64,000 bases of DNA from Flavivirga aquimarina (GTDB lineage: Bacteria; Bacteroidota; Bacteroidia; Flavobacteriales; Flavobacteriaceae). The notes under the pieces are model-generated. The model did no database searches and was not told the origin of the DNA. It saw nothing but the letters and a program-made list of their open reading frames with translations. The stretch spans positions 1 through 64,000 of the forward strand of contig NZ_JAUOEK010000172.1 in NCBI RefSeq assembly GCF_030540835.1. Direction: 5' to 3'. The translations under genes and the position numbers were made by a program. The first letter of the stretch is position 1, and each line of letters starts with the position of its first letter. Of the stretch, positions 36,557 through 45,220 are shown piece by piece.

Positions 36557-37696
36557 ATGAAAACAAAATACATTTTAATTTTTACTTTCGTTTTAAACCT
36601 TTTTTCAATTTCGGCTCAAGAATTAGCTCTAGTTAGAGAAAATGGTGTGTTTGGTTATATAAATACTTCTGGAGAATATGTTATTGAACCTCAATTTGAA
36701 GTAGCAAAAAACTTTTCTGGCAATTTAGCAGCAGCAAGTCAAGATAAAAAGTGGGGGTTTATAGATACCTCGGGTAAATGGGCTATCCAACCGGAGTATG
36801 ATAAAGTTAAAGCGTTTCATGCTGGCTTCGCTTTGGTTCTTAAAGGTAAACAATGGAGTTATATTGATAGTTCCAATAAGACTTTAACTACGCCTGTTCA
36901 AGAAAAATATTATGATTTTAATGATGATGGCATAGCCTTTTTTAGAGTAGAAAAAAAATTAGGACTTTTAGGAACAGATGGAAAGCTTATCATCGAACCA
37001 ACTTACGATGTAATTAAGCCTTTTGTTGACGGTTATGCCAGAGTAAGAAATGGTGAAAATTGGGGAATGATAGACAAAAAAGGAACTGTAACTATTCCTT
37101 TAGAATATTCTGGAATTGGAAGTTATAATAGTACTGGAATTTGGGCTAAAAAAGGAGAGACTTTTGGGATTATTTCAAATGGTGAATTTAATATGGTATC
37201 TGGTGTAGATAAGATTTGGGATTTTAATGATAAATCTAATCTTACTTATGCCCGTAGTAACAAAAAAGTTGGATTTATTGATAATAAAGGTAAATGGGTT
37301 ATAGAACCACAATACGCAAAAGTAAGATCTTTTAGCAATGGATTAGCACCTGTTCTTAAAGGTAAATCTTGGGGTTATATTAATACAAAAGGAGAAGAAG
37401 TTACAGGATTTATTTATAAAGATGCTGAAATATTTTCAGCAGATGGATTGGCTCCAGTAAAGAGTAAAAAACTATGGGGATTCATAGATAAAACAGGAAA
37501 GTTAGTTATCCCCGAAAAATACGAAATTACGGCAGGTGGGTTCTCTATCTTTACAAAGAACAACTTAAAAGGATTTAAAAACGGTTTGGCTAGAGTAAAA
37601 CTTGATAAAAAATGGGCTTTTTTAAATGTAAAAGGCGAGGCGCTAGGAAACAAATGGTACCAAAATGTTGAACTATTTGTAAACACGAACCAATAA
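36557..37696 (+). CDS. Exported WG-repeat protein
   Basis: A signal peptide (about 1-21, ending SISAQ) is followed by about eight WG repeats of the form KWGFIDxxGKWxIxPxYDxVxxF filling residues 25-375. WG repeats form beta-rich folds of unknown general function, sometimes attached to surface proteins. Here the gene sits 13 bases after the tyrosine ammonia-lyase and 14 bases before fabG, inside a biosynthetic operon, so a periplasmic or outer-membrane role in pigment placement is possible but not shown. Confidence 0.85.
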   Translation: MKTKYILIFTFVLNLFSISAQELALVRENGVFGYINTSGEYVIEPQFEVAKNFSGNLAAASQDKKWGFIDTSGKWAIQPEYDKVKAFHAGFALVLKGKQWSYIDSSNKTLTTPVQEKYYDFNDDGIAFFRVEKKLGLLGTDGKLIIEPTYDVIKPFVDGYARVRNGENWGMIDKKGTVTIPLEYSGIGSYNSTGIWAKKGETFGIISNGEFNMVSGVDKIWDFNDKSNLTYARSNKKVGFIDNKGKWVIEPQYAKVRSFSNGLAPVLKGKSWGYINTKGEEVTGFIYKDAEIFSADGLAPVKSKKLWGFIDKTGKLVIPEKYEITAGGFSIFTKNNLKGFKNGLARVKLDKKWAFLNVKGEALGNKWYQNVELFVNTNQ

Positions 37697-37710
37697 CCTT
37701 AAAGTATTAA

Positions 37711-38466
37711 ATGAACAAAATTGAAAGTGACAAAATGAAATACGCTTTAGTAACCGGAGGTTCAAGAGGAATAGGTAAAGCTGTTTGTGTTCAATTAGCA
37801 AAAGATACTAACTATCATATCTTAATAAATTATAATAGTAATAAAGACGCAGCTTTAAATACTTTGGAAGAAGTTGAAAATGCTGGAGGAACCGGAGAAA
37901 TATTACAGTTTAATGTTGTTAATGCAGACGAAGTTAAGGAAGTACTTGATGCCTGGCAGGACAATAATAAAGATGCTGTTATAGAAGTACTGGTTAATAA
38001 TGCAGGTATTACAAAGGATGGTTTATTTATGTGGATGCCTCATAACGATTGGCAAGATGTTATTAACACGTCTCTTAATGGGTTTTTTAATGTAACAAAT
38101 CATTTAATTCAGAAATTATTGGTAAATCGATATGGAAGAATTATTAATATGGTTTCTGTTTCTGGATTAAAAGGCACACCCGGGCAAACTAATTATTCGG
38201 CAGCAAAAGGAGCGGTAATAGCAGCTACTAAAGCATTAGCGCAAGAAGTAGCAAAGAGAAATATTACTGTAAACGCAGTAGCTCCTGGGTTTATAAAAAC
38301 AGATATGACCCATGATCTTAACGAAAAAGAATTAAAGAAAATGATTCCTGCAAATCGGTTTGGAGAAGCCGAAGAAGTAGCACACGCCGTTTCTTTTTTA
38401 TCTTCAAAAAAAGCTTCTTATATTACAGGAGAAGTAATAAATATAAATGGAGGCATTTATTCATAA
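37711..38466 (+). CDS. fabG: 3-oxoacyl-ACP reductase (FabG-like)
   Basis: This 251-residue short-chain dehydrogenase has the nucleotide-binding motif TGGSRGIGKAV, NNAGIT, an active-site serine in VSVSGLKG and the catalytic YSAAK motif. It should reduce the beta-keto group of the growing polyene on ACP using NADPH. An internal ATG at 37735 (MKYALVTGG) may be the true start; the upstream ATG adds eight residues without homology value. It is followed 14 bases later by a ketosynthase gene. Confidence 0.92.
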   Translation: MNKIESDKMKYALVTGGSRGIGKAVCVQLAKDTNYHILINYNSNKDAALNTLEEVENAGGTGEILQFNVVNADEVKEVLDAWQDNNKDAVIEVLVNNAGITKDGLFMWMPHNDWQDVINTSLNGFFNVTNHLIQKLLVNRYGRIINMVSVSGLKGTPGQTNYSAAKGAVIAATKALAQEVAKRNITVNAVAPGFIKTDMTHDLNEKELKKMIPANRFGEAEEVAHAVSFLSSKKASYITGEVININGGIYS

Positions 38467-38480
38467 ATTAATGTTGTAGA

Positions 38481-39704
38481 ATGAAGAGAGTTGTTATCAC
38501 GGGAATGGGGATTTATTCTTGTATTGGTGAGAATTTAGAAGAAGTAAAGACGTCATTATATAATGGTAAATCTGGAATTAAGGTAGATAAAGATAGAATT
38601 CCTTTTGGATACCGCTCCCCATTAACAGGAATGGTAGAAGAGCCGGACTTAAAAAAATACCTTTCAAGAAGGCAGCGTTTAAGTTTAGGTGAAGAAGGAG
38701 CTTATGCCTACATTGCAACTATTGAAGCACTAGAAAATGCTAAAATAACTCAAGATTTTTTGGATGCAAACGAAGTAGGAATACTTTATGGTAATGATAG
38801 TACAGCAAAAGCAGTTATAAACTCTGTAGACAAAATTAGAGAGAAAAAAGATACTGCCCTGGTTGGTTCTGGAGCTATATTTCAAGCCATGAATTCTACA
38901 GTAACCATGAACCTCTCAACAATATTTAAGCTTAGAGGTGTTAATTTTACAATAAGTGCAGCTTGTGCCAGTGGCTCACATGCTATAGGTATGGCTTATC
39001 AACTTATAAAAAGTGGGTTACAAGATTGTATTATTTGTGGAGGCGCTCAAGAAATAAATAAATTTGCCATGGGTAGTTTTGATGGTTTAGGTGTGTTTTC
39101 GACAGTTATAGACCAACCGGAAAAAGCCTCGCGCCCATTCGATAAAAGCAGAGATGGCTTAGTGCCAAGTGGTGGAGCAGCAACTTTAGTAGTAGAGAGC
39201 TACGAATCGGCTGTAAAAAGAGGTGCACCAATTTTAGGGGAAATAATTGGATATGGTTTTTCTTCTAATGGTGAGCATATATCGACCCCAAATGTTGATG
39301 GTCCAACAAATGCTATGTCTAAAGCTATTGAACAAGCAAATATAGATTCTAAAGCGATTGATTATGTAAATGCCCATGCAACTTCAACACCGGTTGGAGA
39401 TGCTAATGAGGCTAAAGCTATATTTAAAGTGTTTGGAGAGAATGGTCCCTGTGTTAGTTCTACAAAATCGATGACAGGTCATGAATGTTGGATGGCTGGT
39501 GCTAGCGAAGTTATTTATTCGATGCTTATGATGCAGCATGACTTTATTGCTCCAAATATAAATTTAGAGCAGCCAGACGAAGATGCTTCTAAATTAAATT
39601 TAGTAAGTAAAACGTTAGATAAAAAAATTGATGTATTTTTGTCGAATTCTTTTGGATTTGGAGGAACAAATTCAGCATTAATAATCAAAAAAATAAAAGA
39701 ATAA
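38481..39704 (+). CDS. Beta-ketoacyl-ACP synthase (FabF/FabB type)
   Basis: This 407-residue condensing enzyme has an intact Cys-His-His triad: C162 in SAACASGSH, His in VNAHATSTPVGD, and His in KSMTGHECW, followed by GFGGTNSAL at the end. It probably elongates the polyene or fatty chain with malonyl-ACP. It sits between fabG and an ACP gene 2 bases downstream, forming a compact elongation cassette. It is one of six ketosynthase-fold proteins in the cluster. Confidence 0.9.
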   Translation: MKRVVITGMGIYSCIGENLEEVKTSLYNGKSGIKVDKDRIPFGYRSPLTGMVEEPDLKKYLSRRQRLSLGEEGAYAYIATIEALENAKITQDFLDANEVGILYGNDSTAKAVINSVDKIREKKDTALVGSGAIFQAMNSTVTMNLSTIFKLRGVNFTISAACASGSHAIGMAYQLIKSGLQDCIICGGAQEINKFAMGSFDGLGVFSTVIDQPEKASRPFDKSRDGLVPSGGAATLVVESYESAVKRGAPILGEIIGYGFSSNGEHISTPNVDGPTNAMSKAIEQANIDSKAIDYVNAHATSTPVGDANEAKAIFKVFGENGPCVSSTKSMTGHECWMAGASEVIYSMLMMQHDFIAPNINLEQPDEDASKLNLVSKTLDKKIDVFLSNSFGFGGTNSALIIKKIKE

Positions 39705-39706
39705 AG

Positions 39707-39949
39707 ATGAATAAAGAAGTTATTATTGAAAAAATAAACGACTTTCTTGTTGATGAATTTGAAGTTGAAACTGAAGATATTTCACCTGAAGCTAACTTAA
39801 AAGAAACTCTTGAGCTGGACAGTTTAGATTTTGTAGACCTTGTTGTTTCTATCGAATCTAATTTTGGCGTTAAATTAGTAGGAGAAGATTTTGTAAATAT
39901 AATAACACTTCAAGATTTTTACGATCTTATTGAGAACAAACTAAAATAA
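39707..39949 (+). CDS. Acyl carrier protein
   Basis: This 80-residue acidic helical protein has the phosphopantetheine site LELDSLDFVDLV, with S39 as the attachment residue. It starts two bases after a ketosynthase gene. It is one of two ACPs in the cluster; the other is at 50495. The two may serve the polyene and the dialkylresorcinol arm separately, which cannot be decided from sequence. Confidence 0.93.
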   Translation: MNKEVIIEKINDFLVDEFEVETEDISPEANLKETLELDSLDFVDLVVSIESNFGVKLVGEDFVNIITLQDFYDLIENKLK

Positions 39950-39964
39950 CTATACTAAATATTT

Positions 39965-40849
39965 ATGGCTGCTGAATGGAAAGGAAAGTCCAGAGGAACA
40001 GTTCTAGGCTACAAAATATTTGTGTTTTGTATGAAAAAGCTGGGGTTGTCTTCAGCTTATTTTATTTTGTATTTTGTCGCTGCCTACTTCTGCTTTTTTA
40101 CATTGGATAGCACAAAAGCTTCTTACTATTATTTCCATAAAAGACTAAAATATTCTAAGCTTAAAAGTATATTAAATATTTACAGAAGTTATTACGTTTT
40201 TGGGCAAACAATAATAGATAAAGTAGCTATTTCTTCTGGGTTGAAGTCCAAATTTACTTATGATTTTGATGGTGTAGAGCGTATAAAAGAAATATTAAAA
40301 CAAAAAAAAGGAGGTATCCTTATAAGTGGTCATATGGGTAATTTTGAAATTGCCGAGCACTTTTTTGGAGAATTAGAAGACAACGATTGTATAAGCTTGC
40401 TTACAACTAATATTGAGCATACAGCCATAAAGGATTATCTTGATGGTATCACAAAAAAATCTAATATAAAATTTATCCTTATTAAAGAAGACTTTTCTCA
40501 TATATTTGAAATTAATGCAGCATTGGCGAGAAACGAAATTGTATGCATTACAGGAGATCGTTTTTTCAAGGATTCAAAGTATTTAGAACAAGAGTTATTA
40601 GGCAAAAAAGCCAAGTTTCCTGCAGGGCCGTTTCTTATAAGTTCTAGGTTACAAGTTCCTGTTCTTTTTGTGTACGTATTGAAAGAAACCAGAAATCACT
40701 ATCATCTTTATGCAAGAAAAGCGCAAGAAAAACATGGAGATGCTAAAGCTTTATTAAAAGAATATACTCAAAGTTTGGAGTCGATGATTGAAAAATACCC
40801 ATTACAATGGTTTAATTATTTCGATTTTTGGGATGCAAAAAAAGAATAA
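39965..40849 (+). CDS. LpxL/HtrB-type acyltransferase
   Basis: This 294-residue member of the lipid A biosynthesis acyltransferase family has an N-terminal membrane segment (about residues 29-48) and the H-x4-E catalytic motif H123-MGNF-E128 in SGHMGNFEI. The typical start MAAEWKGKSRGTVLGYKIF supports the chosen ATG. In this cluster it could join the aryl polyene acyl chain to the dialkylresorcinol or to another acceptor. That is inference, since the family normally uses acyl-ACP donors. Confidence 0.87.
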   Translation: MAAEWKGKSRGTVLGYKIFVFCMKKLGLSSAYFILYFVAAYFCFFTLDSTKASYYYFHKRLKYSKLKSILNIYRSYYVFGQTIIDKVAISSGLKSKFTYDFDGVERIKEILKQKKGGILISGHMGNFEIAEHFFGELEDNDCISLLTTNIEHTAIKDYLDGITKKSNIKFILIKEDFSHIFEINAALARNEIVCITGDRFFKDSKYLEQELLGKKAKFPAGPFLISSRLQVPVLFVYVLKETRNHYHLYARKAQEKHGDAKALLKEYTQSLESMIEKYPLQWFNYFDFWDAKKE

Positions 40850-40850
40850 G

Positions 40851-41774
40851 ATGAAGAACATTTTAGTAATACATTATTCTCAATCTGGGCAACTAACAGA
40901 AATCGTAAATAATATAGCGACACCACTTGCCAATTCTGAAGATGTTAAAGTGGTACATCATCAAATAGAAATGGAAACACCTTTTGCGTTTCCGTGGAAA
41001 AAAAAAGACTTTTTAAATATATTTCCTGAATCTTTTCTTCAAATACCTTCAAAAATATCACCCATACCTGAAGATATATTAAATCAAAAATTCGATTTAG
41101 TAATTCTAGGGTATTCCGTTTGGTATTTAAGCCCCTCAATTCCAACAAATTCTTTTTTAACTTCTCCAGAAGCTAAAAAGTTACTAGCAAATACACCAGT
41201 AATTACAGTTATTGGTTGTAGAAATATGTGGATAATGGCTCAAGAAAAAGTAAAAAAAATGCTAAAAGGGCTAAATTCAAAATTAGTTGGTAATATTGTT
41301 TTAAGAGACAGGCATATAAATCACATTAGTGTTATAACTATAGTACAATGGATGTTTACCGGAGAGAAAAAAAAGTACTTAGGGATATTTCCTAAACCAG
41401 GAGTGTCTCAAAAGGATATTGATGAATCTTCAAGATTTGGCAATGTTATATTAAACCATTTAACTAATAACAAACTCGAAGATCTCCAAAAAGACTTAAT
41501 AAAAGAAGAAGCTGTAGTAATAAAACCTTTTTTGGTCTTGGCAGACAAACGAGCTAATATTTTATTTGGTAAATGGGCAAAACTTATTTATTCGAAAGGT
41601 GAAGCAAATGCCGTTGGACGTACAATCTGGGTTAAAATGTTTAACTTTTATTTATTATTTGCCATTTGGGTTATTGCTCCCTTAGTTTTTATTTTATTTT
41701 TGTTGACTTATTTGCCTTTTTCTGGAAAAATAAAAAAAGATAAAAAATATTATTCATCTGTAGAAATTAAATAG
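40851..41774 (+). CDS. darA: Dialkylresorcinol condensing enzyme DarA
   Basis: I chose ATG 40851, one base after the preceding stop; an earlier in-frame ATG at 40788 lies inside the acyltransferase gene. The protein has 307 residues. Its first 200 form a flavodoxin-like fold (VIHYSQSGQLTEIV binding loop, LVILGYSVWYLSPSIPTNSF, VIGCRNMW). A hydrophobic segment near the C-terminus (about 265-292) would anchor it to the inner membrane. With DarB directly downstream it should form and aromatise the dialkylresorcinol half of flexirubin from two acyl precursors. Confidence 0.88.
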   Translation: MKNILVIHYSQSGQLTEIVNNIATPLANSEDVKVVHHQIEMETPFAFPWKKKDFLNIFPESFLQIPSKISPIPEDILNQKFDLVILGYSVWYLSPSIPTNSFLTSPEAKKLLANTPVITVIGCRNMWIMAQEKVKKMLKGLNSKLVGNIVLRDRHINHISVITIVQWMFTGEKKKYLGIFPKPGVSQKDIDESSRFGNVILNHLTNNKLEDLQKDLIKEEAVVIKPFLVLADKRANILFGKWAKLIYSKGEANAVGRTIWVKMFNFYLLFAIWVIAPLVFILFLLTYLPFSGKIKKDKKYYSSVEIK

Positions 41775-41785
41775 AAGGGATTTAA

Positions 41786-42922
41786 ATGAAAGACGTTTAC
41801 ATAACAAGAATATCAAAATTTTTACCTAACGCTCCAGTTGGCAATGATGAAATGGAAAGCATTTTGGGGCAAATTAATGGAAAACCTTCTAGAGCCAAAA
41901 GAGTTGTTTTAAGAAATAATGGTATAAAAGAACGATATTACGCTATTAATAGTCAAGGTGAAATTACCCATACCAATGCAGAATTAACAAAAGAAGCCAT
42001 AACAAAATTATTTGACGATTCGTTTACTCAAAACAATATGGAATTATTATGCTGTGGCACGTCTTCTCCAGATCAGTTGTTGCCTTCGCATGCAGTCATG
42101 GTTCATGGTTTATTAGCAAATAAAAATTTAGAAGTAAACTCTGCATCGGGCATTTGCTGTGCAGGTATGAGTTCTTTAAAGTTCGGTTTTTTGTCTGTTA
42201 AATCGGAAAATTCTAACAATGCAGTTTGTACAGGGTCAGAAAGATCTTCAACACGAATGATGGCAAGTATGTTTAATGAAGAGGCAGAGTCGCTATCAAG
42301 TTTAGAAGATCAGCCTATTATAGCATTTAAAAAAGAATTTTTACGCTGGATGCTATCAGATGGAGCCGGAGCCATGTTGTTAGAAAACAAAAAAAATGAA
42401 ACAGGACTTTCTTTAAAAATAGACTGGATGGAAGCCTATTCGTTTGCTTACGAATTAGAGACCTGTATGTATTCTGGAGGAGAAAAGCAGGAAGATGGCT
42501 CAATAAAACCCTGGACAGAATACAGTTCTAAACAGTGGTTAGAGGATTCTATCTTTTCTGTAAAACAAGATGTTAAAATTTTGGAGGAGCATGTTATTAG
42601 TAAAGGCGTTGAAAGCTTAGAAATGGTCTTTGAAAAGTATTCTAAAGACCCTTCAGATATCGATTATTTTTTACCTCATATATCATCTAATTATTTTGCC
42701 GAAAAATTAAAAACCGGTATTAAAGAAAAAGGATTAAAGATACCCGAAAGTAGCTGGTTTACTAATTTGAGTAGCGTAGGAAATGTTGGTTCTGCATCCA
42801 TTTATTTAATGCTCGAAGAATTAGTGCATTCCGGAAGATTGAAAAAAGGAGACAAAATATTGCTGTCTGTACCAGAAAGCGGTAGGTTTTCTTATGCTTA
42901 TGCGCATTTAACTGTTTGTTAA
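41786..42922 (+). CDS. darB: Beta-ketoacyl-ACP synthase III-type dialkylresorcinol synthase DarB
   Basis: This 378-residue thiolase-fold enzyme has a KSIII-like triad: C125 in ASGICCAGMSS, His in DYFLPHISSNYF, and Asn in SSVGNVGSAS. DarB enzymes condense two activated beta-keto acyl units to a cyclic intermediate that DarA aromatises. The gene lies 11 bases after darA and one base before the first hotdog gene. It is longer than FabH, as expected for DarB. Confidence 0.9.
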   Translation: MKDVYITRISKFLPNAPVGNDEMESILGQINGKPSRAKRVVLRNNGIKERYYAINSQGEITHTNAELTKEAITKLFDDSFTQNNMELLCCGTSSPDQLLPSHAVMVHGLLANKNLEVNSASGICCAGMSSLKFGFLSVKSENSNNAVCTGSERSSTRMMASMFNEEAESLSSLEDQPIIAFKKEFLRWMLSDGAGAMLLENKKNETGLSLKIDWMEAYSFAYELETCMYSGGEKQEDGSIKPWTEYSSKQWLEDSIFSVKQDVKILEEHVISKGVESLEMVFEKYSKDPSDIDYFLPHISSNYFAEKLKTGIKEKGLKIPESSWFTNLSSVGNVGSASIYLMLEELVHSGRLKKGDKILLSVPESGRFSYAYAHLTVC

Positions 42923-42923
42923 A

Positions 42924-43355
42924 ATGATTCTGTTAGAAAAACCAATTACAAATATAGAACACTTAATTCCGCAAAAAACACCTTTTGTGATGGTCGATAC
43001 TTTGCTAGGTTTTTCTAATACAAATGTAGTATCCTCATTAAAAGTTTTAGAGGCCAACATTTTTTTTGAAAACAAGGTACTATCTGAATCTGGGTTAATA
43101 GAAAATATGGCACAAACAGTGGCACTTCATACAGGATACAATTATTTTTTAAAAGGAGAGCCTGCCCCAACGGGTTATATAGGCTCTATTAAAAAAGTAG
43201 AGATTTCCAGATTGCCTCAATTACATGAAACCATAAAAACAGAAGCTCATATTTTACACGAATTTATGGGAGTGACTTTAGTAGAAATAACTGTTTTTAA
43301 TGCCGAAAAAGAAAAAATTGCTTCAAGTATAATGAAAACGGTTATTGCGAATTAA
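42924..43355 (+). CDS. Hotdog-fold dehydratase-like protein 1
   Basis: This 143-residue single hotdog domain resembles FabZ/ApeI-type 3-hydroxyacyl-ACP dehydratases. It has LIPQKTPFVMVDTLLGF near the start and SGLIENMAQTVALHTGY on the central helix, where E60 corresponds to the catalytic acid of FabZ. The GHFP histidine motif is absent: the equivalent stretch reads ANIFFENKVL. It may act as a hetero-oligomer with another hotdog protein. Its last base overlaps the next gene. Confidence 0.78.
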   Translation: MILLEKPITNIEHLIPQKTPFVMVDTLLGFSNTNVVSSLKVLEANIFFENKVLSESGLIENMAQTVALHTGYNYFLKGEPAPTGYIGSIKKVEISRLPQLHETIKTEAHILHEFMGVTLVEITVFNAEKEKIASSIMKTVIAN

Positions 43356-43810
43356 TGATTGATCTTGATAAAATAGATGTTTCCAATTTTTTACCACACC
43401 GTCCTCCATTTTTAATGATAGACAAAGTGCTCGTTCTTAATGATGAACAAGTATCTACGTCATTTAAAATTAAAGAAGACAATCTTTTTGTTGAGAATAA
43501 CTATTTTAGTGAAATGGGATTGGTAGAAAATGCAGCACAAACTTGTTCATCAATAGTAGGTAAAAGTTTTTTTAATGATGATGATATCGAAGGAGAAGGA
43601 GCTAATTTAATAGGCTTTATTAGTGCTATAAAAAAAGTAACGCTGTTTTCTTGCCCTAAAGTAGGTAGCACCATAATATCCAGTGCGAAATTAACATCAA
43701 GATACGATACAGATAGTTATAGTATATGTTCTTTAGAATGTAATATTTATGAAGAATCAGTCCAATTATTATCTTGTGAGATGAATTTGGTTATTAAAGA
43801 TTTGAAATAA
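43355..43810 (+). CDS. Hotdog-fold dehydratase-like protein 2
   Basis: This 151-residue paralogue of the preceding hotdog protein starts with a FabZ-like FLPHRPPFLMIDKVL. The helix MGLVENAAQTCSSIVG supplies E58 at the catalytic acid position, but again there is no GHFP histidine (the segment reads EDNLFVENNYF). It overlaps the previous gene by one base (TAATG), so the pair is probably made in equal amounts. A heterodimer is plausible. Confidence 0.78.
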   Translation: MIDLDKIDVSNFLPHRPPFLMIDKVLVLNDEQVSTSFKIKEDNLFVENNYFSEMGLVENAAQTCSSIVGKSFFNDDDIEGEGANLIGFISAIKKVTLFSCPKVGSTIISSAKLTSRYDTDSYSICSLECNIYEESVQLLSCEMNLVIKDLK

Positions 43811-43813
43811 CTT

Positions 43814-44221
43814 ATGAAAAAAAGTGATGTTCCACAAGATAAGAGTAGCCTAGAAACAGGCAAACATAAAGAGCTATGTTATGCTGTTGATGAAAACGGG
43901 GAATACACAACAGCTAAAAGTAGCGGCTGGCAGCCAAAAACAATTGCCTTAGATAATGCGATACAAGAAATTAATGACCGTATCGAAAATGCTAAAAACA
44001 GAGTATTAAATAACGAAACCAGTCCTATTGAATATTATATGGAACTTCATAAAATGGACGTTGGTATTTTAGCAAGCTATGTAGGGTTGTTTAAATGGCA
44101 AGTAAAAAGACATTTTAAATTGAAAAGATTTAATAAATTATCTGAAAAAACATTACAGAAATACGCCAGTATTTTCGAAATTTCTATAAATCAATTAAAA
44201 GATATTGACTATGGAAATTAA
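43814..44221 (+). CDS. Small conserved protein with a possible XRE-like helix-turn-helix
   Basis: I do not recognise a named family for this 135-residue protein. The N-terminal part has an EN-GEYTTAKSSGWQPK segment and a helical stretch, and the C-terminal half (about 75-132) resembles a Cro/XRE helix-turn-helix: MDVGILASYVGLFKWQVKRHF followed by LSEKTLQKYASIFEISINQLK. It overlaps the BtrH-like gene by 11 bases, which suggests the two products act together. It could be a regulator of the cluster or a non-DNA-binding partner. Confidence 0.6.
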   Translation: MKKSDVPQDKSSLETGKHKELCYAVDENGEYTTAKSSGWQPKTIALDNAIQEINDRIENAKNRVLNNETSPIEYYMELHKMDVGILASYVGLFKWQVKRHFKLKRFNKLSEKTLQKYASIFEISINQLKDIDYGN

Positions 44222-45212
44222 TTTTACGCACCACCAAACGGCTCATTGTGAGAATGGGGTTATTTCAAATTTGATGAAGTATAAAGGCTTTGAGATAAGC
44301 GAACCCATGGTGTTTGGTATTGGCTCTGGCTTAATATTTTGTTATATCCCCTTTTTAAAAGTAAATCATGCTCCGGCAATATCATATAGAACAATGCCCG
44401 GTCAGATTTTTAAAAAATTTGCTAAGCGTGTTGGAATAAAAATTAAAAAAGAAAAATTTAAAAACCCACAGCAAGCAGAAGCAAGACTAAACGAAAATTT
44501 AGAAAAGAATAACCCCGTTGGTCTTCAAGTTGGGGTGTATAATTTAGTGTACTTTCCAGACGAATATCGTTTTCATTTTAATGCACATAATTTAATAGTA
44601 TTTGGCAAAGAAAATGGAAGCTATTTAATTAGCGATCCGGTTATGGAAACAGTTACAACATTAACCGCTAAAGAATTAGAAAAAGTTCGTTTTGCTAAAG
44701 GGGCTTTTGCTCCTAAAGGGCATATGTATTATCCCATAAGTTTTCCAAAAGAGCTAAATATTAAAGAAGCGATTATAAAAGGAATAAAAAACACCTGTAG
44801 AGACATGTTAGCGCCAGTACCTATTATTGGTGTTAATGGTATTAGGTATACAGCAAAGTTAATACGCAAGTGGCCTAAGAAGAAAGGTGTTAAAGTTGCT
44901 AACCATTATTTAGGACAAATTGTTAGAATGCAAGAAGAGATTGGAACCGGAGGCGGTGGATTTAGATATATTTATGCAGCCTTTTTACAAGAGTCCAGTA
45001 AAATATTGGATAATAATAAATTAGCAGATTTATCCAAAGAAATGACCGTTATCGGCGATTTATGGAGAGATTTTGCTTTGGATGCCTCTCGCATTTATAA
45101 AAGTAGAAGTAGAAGCGCAGAAAATGATGTTTATAACAATGTGGCGTCACAGTTAGAAGTCATAGCAGATAAGGAAGAAGTTTTTTTTAAAAAACTTAAA
45201 AAGGCCATATAG
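44211..45212 (+). CDS. BtrH-like acyltransferase / C39-like protein
   Basis: I chose ATG 44211 (MEINFTHHQTAHCENG); a TTG six bases upstream is possible. The 333-residue protein has a BtrH N-terminal-type domain with a papain-like arrangement: C13, H126 (HFNAHNLIVFG) and D142 (LISDPV). A helical C-terminal domain of the DUF4872 type follows. In butirosin synthesis BtrH transfers an acyl group from an ACP to an acceptor. Here an ACP-to-acceptor transfer joining or releasing the aryl polyene is a reasonable inference. A C39-like peptidase role linked to the ABC transporter next door is an alternative. Confidence 0.75.
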   Translation: MEINFTHHQTAHCENGVISNLMKYKGFEISEPMVFGIGSGLIFCYIPFLKVNHAPAISYRTMPGQIFKKFAKRVGIKIKKEKFKNPQQAEARLNENLEKNNPVGLQVGVYNLVYFPDEYRFHFNAHNLIVFGKENGSYLISDPVMETVTTLTAKELEKVRFAKGAFAPKGHMYYPISFPKELNIKEAIIKGIKNTCRDMLAPVPIIGVNGIRYTAKLIRKWPKKKGVKVANHYLGQIVRMQEEIGTGGGGFRYIYAAFLQESSKILDNNKLADLSKEMTVIGDLWRDFALDASRIYKSRSRSAENDVYNNVASQLEVIADKEEVFFKKLKKAI

Positions 45213-45220
45213 AATCACTT

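Noticed and set aside
40788-40850. Upstream ATG extending DarA by 21 residues
   Set aside because: It lies inside the preceding acyltransferase gene; the ATG at 40851 starts exactly at the flavodoxin-like strand MKNILVIHYS.
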